A stretch of DNA of 64,000 nt from Candidatus Contubernalis alkalaceticus (GTDB lineage Bacteria; Bacillota; Dethiobacteria; SKNC01): positions 514,001-578,000 of the forward strand of contig NZ_CP054699.1 in assembly GCF_022558445.1 (NCBI RefSeq), written 5' to 3'. The notes beneath the pieces are model-generated. The model was given only the letters and a program-made list of their open reading frames with translations, was not told the DNA's origin and made no database searches. Positions 1 through 7,684 of this stretch are shown here, piece by piece. The first letter of the stretch is position 1; each line of letters opens with the position of its first letter. A program made the translations under genes and the position numbers.

Positions 1-128
1 TAACGGGGACTGGGTTGGGGCTTTCCATTGTGAGATCTATCATCCAACTGCATGGAGGAGAATATGGCGTTTTCTCGAAACCCAGGGAGGGCAGTGTGTT
101 CTGGTTTGCACTGCAATATGAGAAGTGA
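1..128 (+). CDS. Sensor histidine kinase, C-terminal end (partial)
   Basis: Only the last 41 codons are inside the window, in the frame starting at base 3. They read [10 protein letters not shown], then HGG and EGSVFWF, ending at a TGA at 126-128. TGLGLSIV is the G2 ATP-lid motif of HATPase_c kinases, and the following glycine/aromatic pattern is the usual end of that domain. The protein would autophosphorylate a histidine upstream of the window and pass phosphate to a response regulator. Its sensor and partner are unknown. It converges on the thiN-type gene; a 7-bp AT-rich stem at 132-149 could act as a weak shared terminator. Confidence 0.85.
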   Translation, partial: TGTGLGLSIVRSIIQLHGGEYGVFSKPREGSVFWFALQYEK

Positions 129-154
129 AACTAAAAACTTTGGTTTTTATTATT

Positions 155-1759
155 TTAGCAATTATTCTTTCGTATAACGTTATAAGAACATTTTTTTGTG
201 ATACGGTTCACTTTGTCTATTAGGTTGTCCAGTTTTTTGCTGAAGACCAGAATCATTTTCTCCAGGTTAATTCTGTCCGGCAGAAGGACAACGTCGGGGC
301 AGAACTGTTGTTGTTTCAGAAGATGGGTAAGGGCAGTTTCGTATTCTTCATCATTCTGGCGGAAGTCAGCAGGTGCCGGCATAACAGCGATGGAAAGGCC
401 TAGTTCCCGGCAGATTTCCTCTATCCCGGGCCTGCAGGCAAGGTTAAGCACACAGCGGGTTTCGGGGAAATATTTTCGGGCGGTGAGCAGGGTAGAGCTC
501 ATGTACCTGGAACAGCCCGGCTCAGGTTGTCCCAGCATGGCCACATTGTTTTTAAACCGCAGCAGCCTGCCGGGGATAGCGATTATATCAGATTTGTCTT
601 TTGCTTCCGGGCCGGCATAGGCCAGGTTGGCGCCTACTTCCGGTATCATTGGAGCGATATTCATTTCCTTAAGTCTGGTGATGGTGTCGTTGAGTTCATT
701 ACATAAAGCTGCTTCTGCTGCAGTTCTTTTGTCTTCTTTCACCGCCAGGGCATTGAAAAAAACCTCCCAGAAGGGGTCTACCTCAGGCGGTACCAGAGGT
801 TTTGTAGAACCGTCATTTAAAATCCAGTTCCTTCCTGCCGGGCGGGGGAGGACCTTTCCGATGATAGCTGCTTCAATGCCGACTTCTGCATAGGCGTCCA
901 GCAGCTTTTCTGCTTTTTCGGGTTCGCAGCAGATAATCAGAGTTCCTTCACTGATGGCGGTGTAGGGGTCCATGTCAAAATGCCGACAGACAGCGTCTAC
1001 GTCCGGGGGGACCGGAACCTGGCTGTAATTGATGAGAAGACCGGTTCCCGAGGCTTCGGCAACCTCCCAGAGGCCCCTGGTCAAGCCTCCTTCCGTTGCA
1101 TCATGCATGGCATGGATTCCAGCTGTGGACATTGCTATTTCTGCGTCTTTTACCACTGTCATTTCCCGCCAGCGGCTGCAGGCCCTTGCTACAAGCTGCG
1201 GGTCCATACCTGATGCCAGCAGCCTTTCTCTCAGTTCACAGGCCAGGATGGCGGCAGCTTCGATGGCGGCCCCTTTGGTAATGATAATGGTGTCACCGGG
1301 AAGTGCCCCGGTAGGAGCTACATAATCATCACCCATGCCCCAGACGGTAATCCCACCGATAATGGGGACAGTAACGGCACTGTAGTAACCGGTATGCCCT
1401 CCCACGATGGTGATGCCCAGTTCTTTGGCGTATTTACTGATACTTTGAATTAATTCTGTGATATAATCTTCTGGAGTGCCGGGGGGCAGCAGCAGAGAAT
1501 AGGTCATAAACTGCGGTTTAATCCCCATTACTGCTACATCACTGGCGCCGATATGTATGGTCACCCAACCAAAATCATCGGGGGATGTGGTGGGGCCGGG
1601 GAAAATCGGGTCTTCCGCCACAGCCATGTAGCGGCCTCCGACATCAAGTATGGCCGCATCTACACCCATCTGAGGGCCAATTACCACCGATGGGTGTTTT
1701 GCTCCCGTGTGATGCTCCACAGCAGCTTTGAATAAGTCATCGTTTATTTTGCCTATCAT
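155..1759 (-). CDS. AIR-synthase/ThiL-like kinase domain fused to ThiN thiamine-phosphate synthase domain
   Basis: A 534-aa two-domain protein. Residues about 1-330 are a PurM/AIR-synthase superfamily fold related to ThiL and HypE: an N-terminal GVDAAI motif, then IVGGHTG and a glycine-rich ATEGGLTRGL segment. Residues about 350-525 match the ThiN family (IPEVGANLAYA, IPGRLLRF, GCSRYMSSTLLTA), which joins HMP-pyrophosphate to thiazole phosphate to give thiamine monophosphate. A TPP riboswitch and terminator lie directly upstream, which ties the gene to thiamine. By inference the first domain could be the monophosphate kinase, giving the last two steps in one chain; a HypE-like role is the alternative. 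ATG 1759 was chosen over TTG 1774 because the GGAGGG Shine-Dalgarno site overlaps that TTG. Confidence 0.8.
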   Translation of the reverse strand: MIGKINDDLFKAAVEHHTGAKHPSVVIGPQMGVDAAILDVGGRYMAVAEDPIFPGPTTSPDDFGWVTIHIGASDVAVMGIKPQFMTYSLLLPPGTPEDYITELIQSISKYAKELGITIVGGHTGYYSAVTVPIIGGITVWGMGDDYVAPTGALPGDTIIITKGAAIEAAAILACELRERLLASGMDPQLVARACSRWREMTVVKDAEIAMSTAGIHAMHDATEGGLTRGLWEVAEASGTGLLINYSQVPVPPDVDAVCRHFDMDPYTAISEGTLIICCEPEKAEKLLDAYAEVGIEAAIIGKVLPRPAGRNWILNDGSTKPLVPPEVDPFWEVFFNALAVKEDKRTAAEAALCNELNDTITRLKEMNIAPMIPEVGANLAYAGPEAKDKSDIIAIPGRLLRFKNNVAMLGQPEPGCSRYMSSTLLTARKYFPETRCVLNLACRPGIEEICRELGLSIAVMPAPADFRQNDEEYETALTHLLKQQQFCPDVVLLPDRINLEKMILVFSKKLDNLIDKVNRITKKCSYNVIRKNNC

Positions 1760-1771
1760 AATTATTCCCTC

Positions 1772-1808
1772 CAAACAAAAGAATCCGCCTGGGGGAAAGG
1801 TGCGGATT
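1772..1808 (-). terminator. Riboswitch expression-platform terminator
   Basis: On the minus strand AATCCGC (1802-1808) pairs with GCGGATT (1782-1788) across a C-rich loop and is followed by a T-rich run reaching the Shine-Dalgarno site. It lies between the TPP aptamer and the start codon, as expected for ligand-dependent transcription termination. Confidence 0.8.
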
Positions 1809-1814
1809 AATTAT

Positions 1815-1915
1815 CAATCGTATCTCTCCCTGCGCAGGAATTATCCTAATCAGGTTCAACGGGTCAGGTACTTCAGCCCTTTCTCAGCCCATTTTGGGCT
1901 CCCCGGGACGGAACT
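1815..1915 (-). promoter_or_regulatory. TPP (THI-box) riboswitch aptamer
   Basis: Reading the minus strand, the conserved blocks occur in order: GGGCTGAGAAAGG, ACCCGTTGAACCTGAT, then CCTGCGCAGGGAG. These are the pyrimidine- and pyrophosphate-sensing elements of the thiamine-pyrophosphate aptamer. It controls the ThiN fusion gene; the terminator at 1772-1808 is the expression platform, so high TPP should end transcription early. Confidence 0.95.
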
Positions 1916-1967
1916 CTATTTTCTTATATTTATTATAATCCGGTAGAAATGGTTTTGCAACAGTCTC

Positions 1968-2162
1968 TTGGTTTTTTTAAGAGTCTGTGGTAAAAGTTTT
2001 GTTTTCAGGAAGATTATGGTTTTTGTGACAGCCCTGGCCTACATATTCTGGTATGGCGGGGTATTGATTATTATCTGCATGGTGTTTATCGGCTGCAGCA
2101 GTGTTAACATCAAAGAGTCAGTATCAAATAGAACAGAAAATAAAAAAGCTCTTTTCGAATAA
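1968..2162 (+). pseudogene. EamA-type transporter C-terminal relic (copy A)
   Basis: The reading frame ends WYGGVLIIICMVFIGCSS followed by a short tail with VSNRTENK. It is nearly the same as the relic at 28681-28925, which keeps WWGGVLIIIGMVLIGCSS and the same tail. The pattern is the last transmembrane helix of DMT/EamA exporters. About 230 residues of a normal transporter are missing, so it is a fragment. It marks the left flank of the duplicated locus that now holds the 2.2-7.1 kb cassette. Confidence 0.65.
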
Positions 2163-2255
2163 ATAGTTTGCTTTCTGAAAAGCTATTGATCCATTCTATT
2201 AGATTTTAACCAATTAGAGAATTTAAGGATTTTTGTCCTTTGCATCATATAACTA

Positions 2256-2888
2256 TTAAATACTTTGTTTGTATAACGATTTTTCAATCTTATAACCTCC
2301 GTAGAAAAGAAAAAACGCTATGATAATTACAATTGTAGATTTAATCAAGCTGCCAGCATTATTAAAGGGTCCAACTTCAAAAATGCTTAGCGGGGAATAA
2401 AATAAGACCAGCATAAAAATTAAACTATAAGAAAAATTTATTATAAGAGGGATAAATGTATTTTGAAATAATAGGGAAAGAAGATATGCTAAGGCAATCA
2501 TAAACATACTTTGAATTATTATAGCTATAAACAAAAACCAAACAAAATCAAATAAAAAGGTGAAATAGATAAATACAATCATAACATGCAAGACAAAGAA
2601 TGCCCATAAGATTATCATTTTAAATAAAAGGCTGTCCCTGTCAAATTTATGTACAAAAAGCAATTCCTTCCCCGGTGAATTAAGATACTCTTTTAAAATA
2701 AATAACGGCCACCAAGCGGCAAAACTGGGGATAAACAACTGAGATATTGTGCAGCATTCCGGGAAATTGCTGCCGGATCCACTTTTTATAGTTGAAAGAA
2801 CTGTAAAAGGTACTAATAAAAAAAGAATGATGGGCGGCACATAATAGTAAAATTGCTGATTCTTAAGTTCAAGATATAACCTCCGCAC
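2256..2888 (-). CDS. ABC-2 type membrane permease
   Basis: A 210-aa hydrophobic protein with about six predicted membrane segments and no long soluble domain, typical of the membrane half of an ABC-2 exporter. It is last in a three-gene run (3729-5843, 2888-3742, this gene) and probably pairs with the ATPase. I chose GTG 2888, which overlaps the ATPase stop in TAGTG and has AAAGGGG upstream. GTG 2912 would add eight residues. The substrate is not visible; the small secreted protein encoded upstream is a possible one. Confidence 0.75.
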   Translation of the reverse strand: MRRLYLELKNQQFYYYVPPIILFLLVPFTVLSTIKSGSGSNFPECCTISQLFIPSFAAWWPLFILKEYLNSPGKELLFVHKFDRDSLLFKMIILWAFFVLHVMIVFIYFTFLFDFVWFLFIAIIIQSMFMIALAYLLSLLFQNTFIPLIINFSYSLIFMLVLFYSPLSIFEVGPFNNAGSLIKSTIVIIIAFFLFYGGYKIEKSLYKQSI

Positions 2889-3742
2889 TATGCTAACCCC
2901 TTTACCAAACACATGTATCCGTCTTCCAGGGTAGGCTTTTCGCTTTGATAATCTTGTTTTTCCTTTGCCAGTATCCGATGATAAATCTTGCCTTCTATCT
3001 CGTTAACCTTAAGTTTATATTTATCCCCAACGATACTATTGGCATCAGCTTCAGCTTCATTGATTTGATATACTTTGTTTATTGCAATATTTCTTAATTC
3101 TTCACAAGATCCTTTAAACAATACATTTCCCTTGTCAATAACGATAACACTATTGCAGCAGGCATCCACATCCTCCACAATGTGAGTGGAAATCAGTATA
3201 ATTTTGTTTTTTTTAAGCTCACTTATAGTGTTTTTAAAATTGGCTCTCTCGCCAGGATCAAGCCCCGCTGTCGGCTCATCCAATAGCATTATTTTTGTGT
3301 CCCCTAAGATAGCTTGTGCGATTCCAGCCCTTCTTACCATACCTCCTGACAATGTTTTTACCTTGTCCCCGGCCTTATCTTCTAGGTTAACTCTAGTAAG
3401 TGCTTTTGTTATTTCGTCGGTGCATTTGTTTTTTTCTATGCCCTTTAAAGAGCAAATGTAGTCCATCATTTCATATAACGTGAGCTCCTGGAACATTCCA
3501 AAGACTTGGGGCAGGTAACCGAGGCCTTGATGAAAACTTTTAGATTTACGTATTGGTTCATTGTTATATAATATCTCCCCTTTTTGGGGTTCATATAGTC
3601 CCGCTATGCACCGTATTAACGTGGTTTTGCCGGCACCGTTAGCACCTAATAATCCATAAACCTTGGTGTTTAATTGCAGATTAACACAATGAAGGACATC
3701 ATTATTTTTAAAGCTTTTGCTCAGATTTTTAACGGTAATCAT
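2888..3742 (-). CDS. ABC transporter ATP-binding protein
   Basis: A 284-aa nucleotide-binding subunit. The Walker A GANGAGKTT, the signature LSGGMVRRAGIAQA, the Walker B MLLDEPTAGLDPG and the H-loop STHIVEDV are all present, so it should be an active ATPase. The C-terminal 60 residues, with charged and YKLKVNE-like sequence, form the tail seen in drug- and peptide-export ATPases. It overlaps the upstream permease by 14 bp and abuts the downstream permease, so the three are probably translated as one unit. Confidence 0.93.
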   Translation of the reverse strand: MITVKNLSKSFKNNDVLHCVNLQLNTKVYGLLGANGAGKTTLIRCIAGLYEPQKGEILYNNEPIRKSKSFHQGLGYLPQVFGMFQELTLYEMMDYICSLKGIEKNKCTDEITKALTRVNLEDKAGDKVKTLSGGMVRRAGIAQAILGDTKIMLLDEPTAGLDPGERANFKNTISELKKNKIILISTHIVEDVDACCNSVIVIDKGNVLFKGSCEELRNIAINKVYQINEAEADANSIVGDKYKLKVNEIEGKIYHRILAKEKQDYQSEKPTLEDGYMCLVKGLA

Positions 3743-5843
3743 GTTTCAGGTCCTCCCTTACAATTTTTTTCACCAATTCTAAATAGTCTTCCTCAATTTC
3801 CGACATAAAATAATCAAGGAAGATGCTCATGTTCTCATCTCTGCGGGGGGATTCATAGAATAAATATTTTGCTGCCTTCTCACTAACAATATTGTTTAAT
3901 TCAAATGTTCGTTTTTCATCAGCTTCGAATGCTTCTCTTTCCTGTTCATTCATTTTTAAATATTTTTCACTATTCATATTTTGATGCTTTTCATCTAGAA
4001 ATCGCAATTCGTCTATCTCTTTCAGTAGAAGATTCAGGTCCACTGTGCCTTGAAATATCAGGTCAGTTTCATCTTGCCTGTTAAAAAGATAAGTAAAATA
4101 GCTCCACAGGAACCAACTGGCTGACTTGGGATTAGTGATCGATTTCATTATCCCCTCGGCTAATTCTTGCCCATTGTTACAGTAAGTAGATGTAATGTGG
4201 TCGCTCATGACCACAGTGTCCTCAGTGTTAGAGTTAAGCGCAAAGTTTCGTGGTACTTGAAAGAATTTCTTGTCTGAGATATGGATGAAATAATCCGGCC
4301 GGTCCAATCGATTGAATATGTCTGTTAATATTTCTTCAGCTTCACCAATATACTCTATTTTCGGTAAGTCCACTCGCATCGGCTCAGCGAATATATTATC
4401 AGCAACCTCATCATACATACCGGCAAATAGCGAAACACCGTTTGACTTTCCATGAAAAGAGTTATCACCACCTGCAAGATTACAGATTATCTCCAGATTA
4501 GATAGGATATTCACCGTGTAATTGCTTTCATTTGGAGAGGTATTGATAACATAGCCATACTGATCCGACTCCCATATATTAGCTCTGCCGGCCTTGGGAT
4601 AATAGGCGAAATACCCGGGTAAGGTAATTGCTTGCCTGTTGGCATAGTATTTCGGTGATTTACCGTAATAGTTGAAAATGAGTTTGTCCGCACCGTTAAG
4701 ATTTCCAATACTTACGTAATCACCCTCACGGTTGAAAGGTATTTCCCCGTTTTGTGTGCGAATACTTTTCAGAATATACCCGTGATAAAGGGTGAATTCA
4801 TAGTTATCCAAACAAAGATTGTCAATTTTGACTTCCACTTCAGCGTGCAGCTCATTGCTAATGGTGAAATCCATTTGATACTCCTCAATTATGAAACCGG
4901 CTTGATATCCATCGTAATCTTCTCTGGGTCTAACCATGTAATAATGGGGATCAGCGTAAGGATAAGAATCAACTCTCATGTCCCTTAATAATGTTGAGCC
5001 TCTAACAGAAAACAAACCGATCCCCGACAGTAAAATGAAGCAGCTGGTGGCTATCAGTGCTTTTTTAGTCTTCTGGAAGAAACATTCAGTCAATATCAGT
5101 GTTAAAGGGAATATAATCCAAAAAACTGCTAATATCCATCGGATAGGCTCCATCGGAAACCCGTATATAGGATCTAATATAAAGCTGTTCCCTAACTCAT
5201 GAGGTACAACAGAAAAAAAGTCCTTGAAATAGTAAAGCATTTTCTCAGTTAGATAAGAGTTGAAAAGTGAATATGGTATTCTGAAAGGAATATCTGTGAA
5301 AGTAGTGTTTAACAAAATAAAAATAACCGTAAGACTATATACTGCGAGCCTTTTGGTTTTCAGCTTGGCGGCCATTGCTGTTCCTAACATAATACCAATT
5401 ATAAAAGATAACCCGAAATAAAGGACAGATAATTTTTTTAGGTGAATCAAAAAGGGGAGATATTGAACATCTATGTAATAATACATGAATACAGTAAAGG
5501 CTAAAATGATAATAGAAGGTATCACAACGATAGTTAATAAACACAACAGTATTACCCCATAAATTTTTAATAATCCCTGCTGGTATGTGTTAAAATACTC
5601 CACCATGTTGTTGTCATATATTTTGATTGTATGTTCATAACCGATATAAATGAAAAATGCAATCAAGAAAATTAAGGGGCGTACCAACCAAATGGTAACA
5701 GAAAATATATCACTATACTGCAAGTAATTATTGAAGCAAAAGCCAATGTATATCAGGATTAAAGCTAACAAAACAAAATATGGTATGCTCAAATTTTTAC
5801 TCCGTAAAAATACCAATATTGAATCTTTATATAATTTTCTCAC
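3729..5843 (-). CDS. ABC-2 permease with large M1-peptidase-like extracellular domain
   Basis: A 704-aa protein. Residues 1-290 hold about seven membrane segments; residues about 300-690 form a large extracytoplasmic domain. That domain has the look of the N-terminal part of M1 aminopeptidases (ISNELHAEVEVKIDN, LYHGYILKSI, YFAYYPKAGRANIWE). No HEXXH...E zinc site was seen: the only similar string, HELGN, lies in the membrane half. It is therefore probably not an active peptidase and may bind a substrate. It is first in the operon with the ATPase, 71 bp downstream of the secreted-protein gene and separated from it by a strong hairpin. Family recognition of the outer domain is moderate. Confidence 0.8.
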   Translation of the reverse strand: MRKLYKDSILVFLRSKNLSIPYFVLLALILIYIGFCFNNYLQYSDIFSVTIWLVRPLIFLIAFFIYIGYEHTIKIYDNNMVEYFNTYQQGLLKIYGVILLCLLTIVVIPSIIILAFTVFMYYYIDVQYLPFLIHLKKLSVLYFGLSFIIGIMLGTAMAAKLKTKRLAVYSLTVIFILLNTTFTDIPFRIPYSLFNSYLTEKMLYYFKDFFSVVPHELGNSFILDPIYGFPMEPIRWILAVFWIIFPLTLILTECFFQKTKKALIATSCFILLSGIGLFSVRGSTLLRDMRVDSYPYADPHYYMVRPREDYDGYQAGFIIEEYQMDFTISNELHAEVEVKIDNLCLDNYEFTLYHGYILKSIRTQNGEIPFNREGDYVSIGNLNGADKLIFNYYGKSPKYYANRQAITLPGYFAYYPKAGRANIWESDQYGYVINTSPNESNYTVNILSNLEIICNLAGGDNSFHGKSNGVSLFAGMYDEVADNIFAEPMRVDLPKIEYIGEAEEILTDIFNRLDRPDYFIHISDKKFFQVPRNFALNSNTEDTVVMSDHITSTYCNNGQELAEGIMKSITNPKSASWFLWSYFTYLFNRQDETDLIFQGTVDLNLLLKEIDELRFLDEKHQNMNSEKYLKMNEQEREAFEADEKRTFELNNIVSEKAAKYLFYESPRRDENMSIFLDYFMSEIEEDYLELVKKIVREDLKHDYR

Positions 5844-5866
5844 ACCAAAATCCTCCCCAAGAAAGG

Positions 5867-5915
5867 GTATACTTTATTATAGGGGTATAAGAAATACCCC
5901 TATAATAAAGTATAC
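5867..5915. terminator. Perfect 21-bp stem hairpin between secreted-protein gene and ABC operon
   Basis: The arms 5867-5887 and 5895-5915 are exact reverse complements with a 7-nt loop (TAAGAAA). The stem abuts the stop codon of the secreted-protein gene. It could be an RNA-processing or attenuating hairpin that raises the first gene's mRNA relative to the ABC genes, or the footprint of a small inserted palindrome. It lacks a good T-tract on either strand, so ordinary rho-independent termination is not certain. Confidence 0.6.
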
Positions 5916-6262
5916 TAGCGATTTGATACTGTTCCTTCACCGTTACAGTCCGTAAACAAATACTGGGGGTTTAATTGTACTCTCCACAATAAAGCACCAG
6001 ACATAGTTGACAGTCCACTAGCACTTGAGCCGATAGCCATTAATGATGTTTTAACATTTGCCCATCCACTTCCACTAGAAGCTTGTAAATCAATATAAAG
6101 GCTATGCTCAGAAGAAGAATAGTTTCGGCCGCTATATTTTGCGCCATTGTTTGCTGTAATAGAAGCAGATTGGACTGGACCTTGACCTTTCTTAATGTTA
6201 ACAGTTGCATTAGCAGCATAGATACTATTCACTAGAACAAAGGTTAACATTATCGCAACCAT
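5915..6262 (-). CDS. Small secreted protein of unknown function
   Basis: A 115-aa protein with a hydrophobic N-terminus (IMLTFVLVNSIYA) and a likely signal-peptidase site after AA-NA. The mature ~95 residues are rich in Ser, Gly and Asn and contain one Cys and two Trp, with no recognised domain. The start is uncertain: ATG 6262 has no clear Shine-Dalgarno site and the frame is closed about 50 bp upstream. Its place ahead of an ABC exporter and next to a divergent ECF sigma gene fits a secreted or surface peptide with its own transporter or immunity pump. Lactococcin-972-like layouts are comparable, but their Trp-rich pattern is absent. Confidence 0.6.
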   Translation of the reverse strand: MVAIMLTFVLVNSIYAANATVNIKKGQGPVQSASITANNGAKYSGRNYSSSEHSLYIDLQASSGSGWANVKTSLMAIGSSASGLSTMSGALLWRVQLNPQYLFTDCNGEGTVSNR

Positions 6263-6495
6263 AAAACTTAGTGAGGAGCATAGGGTAATGCCACCGTACT
6301 CTTTTTTTTATTTTATAAACTCTTTTATCACAAAGGCTAACCTTTCTTTTATCTTTTCAACTATTAAGACAATTAAGATGAAAAAAAGTTCCCAATATTT
6401 TATATATATTTCCTTTAAATTGCTTTATAATGATATTATTAAATTAATATCAGAAAAGGTGAATGATTGTGAGAAATGAAATACACTAACTATTT

Positions 6496-7008
6496 TTGGA
6501 GTACAATCAGGGTTTATACCATGTAATTCAAAACATTGTAAAAAACCAATCTTTGGCGGAAGAAATACTTCAGGATGTTTTTTTAAAGGCTATTGAGTGT
6601 TACCCTACCATTAAAAATAATTCGTACATGGGTTCCTGGTTGTATAAAGTAGCTGTAAATAAGGCTTTCAATGTTAATAAAAGAGAAAGATTCTTTGTCA
6701 AAATCCCATTAGATATACTGGAATTAAAAAAATATTGCATTGAAGAAGATATTTTAAGAGCTTTAAGCAATAAAGAATTAAGAAAGGAATTACAGTCAAG
6801 CCTGGATATTTTGGACAGTATTTCTTTTACAATTTTATTTTTGTTTTACTTTGAAGAAAAAAAATTAGAAGAAATTGGTAACATTTTAAGGATTCCTATA
6901 GGAACTGTAAAGTCTCGTTTGCACCGGGCAAAGAATAAGTTAAGAAAACATATAACTGTTGACAAAAAACACTTCAGCCGGCTAATAAAGGATGCAGTGT
7001 TTTTTTGA
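6496..7008 (+). CDS. ECF-type RNA polymerase sigma factor
   Basis: A 170-aa sigma-70 family protein. Region 2 is seen as SLAEEILQDVFLKA followed by YMGSWLYKVAVNKAFN, and region 4 as LDSISFTILFLFYFEEKKLEEIG with the HTH PIGTVKSRLHRAKNKLRK. The start TTG 6496 is forced by an in-frame stop at 6487 and has no good Shine-Dalgarno site. The usual first 10-15 residues of region 2 look missing, so the N-terminus may be damaged. No anti-sigma gene lies next to it. It is divergent from the secreted protein/ABC operon and could direct its transcription. Confidence 0.82.
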   Translation: MEYNQGLYHVIQNIVKNQSLAEEILQDVFLKAIECYPTIKNNSYMGSWLYKVAVNKAFNVNKRERFFVKIPLDILELKKYCIEEDILRALSNKELRKELQSSLDILDSISFTILFLFYFEEKKLEEIGNILRIPIGTVKSRLHRAKNKLRKHITVDKKHFSRLIKDAVFF

Positions 7009-7128
7009 TTCATAGAATTGATTTTATGAAGGCCAGCTTTTTGCCTGAAATGGTAAGTTCAATTATGTGTTAGAATATTTTTGAAACAGAGAATATGGTA
7101 AAATGATACATGAAAAGAGGTTGAAAAA

Positions 7129-7263
7129 ATGAAACATAAAACTACTGTAAAAGCATCAAAGGAGGGGTATATCCAGGTATTGGAAAGAATTATGCGTAAA
7201 ACACTGGTATACGGAGAAAAACACTGCTTACCCAGTTTAGCCTTGTCACTTATCTTTATTTAA
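7129..7263 (+). pseudogene. Truncated duplicate of the cupin gene
   Basis: The first 31 codons (MKHKTTVKASKEGYIQVLER...) align with the intact cupin at 31842 (MKHNVTAKASKDGFIQVLEG...), and about 50 bp upstream also match. A one-base loss in the A-run of GGAGAAAAACACTG breaks the frame and similarity ends near 7240. It is the right flank of the duplicated locus. Confidence 0.8.
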
Positions 7264-7684
7264 AGAAGGAAATAATCAAAATAAGTTGAATAAACAACTG
7301 TAAAGAAATAGAAATAATGCCAATTTGCATACTAATTTGCTAGCTAATATTTAGATAGGTTGTCATGATGTTAAGCAGTAGCTAATCAAGAAATATTTTT
7401 TGAGGCCTGGCACTTCATGTTAAATTCTTTCGTATTATTCCAAGAGCTACAAGAGAAGGTTTATGTAATAAGTCTAAACGAATAGAAAATTCTATTATGC
7501 AGAATTTGTTAAGAGGTATTTAATATTACTTTTTTAGATAGAAGGAGAAAATATGCGTTATTGTGCAATTATAGGGGATATTGTTAGCATTTGGAAAAAT
7601 TTTTCTTGAAAAAGAAGTGATATAATAAGACAAACGCTATAATCGTAGTGGAATATTAAATCCTTTTGTTAGAGGAAAATTAAA
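7264..7684. other. Gene-poor stretch with a SatD-like start fragment and ftsW promoter
   Basis: No full gene is seen. GAAGGAG followed by an ATG at 7553 opens an 18-codon frame, MRYCAIIGDIV..., that resembles the first residues of SatD-family proteins and then stops; it is probably a fragment. AT-rich TATAAT-like boxes near 7621 and 7641 may be the promoter of the FHA-FtsW gene. Confidence 0.4.

Noticed and set aside
198-1735. Several plus-strand open frames opposite the ThiN fusion gene
   Set aside because: They are antisense to a well-conserved gene, lack Shine-Dalgarno sites and show no protein family.
3729-5843. Active M1 metallopeptidase
   Set aside because: No HEXXH plus downstream Glu zinc site; HELGN lies in the membrane half and does not match.
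5915-6262. Lactococcin-972-type bacteriocin
   Set aside because: The gene order is similar, but the mature protein lacks the Trp/Tyr-rich family pattern, so I kept it as an unknown secreted protein.
6288-6479. Small AT-rich plus-strand frame before the ECF sigma gene
   Set aside because: The Ile/Phe/Lys composition is what AT-rich intergenic DNA yields, and it has no Shine-Dalgarno site; it was considered as an N-terminal extension of the sigma factor but is closed by a stop and is in another frame.
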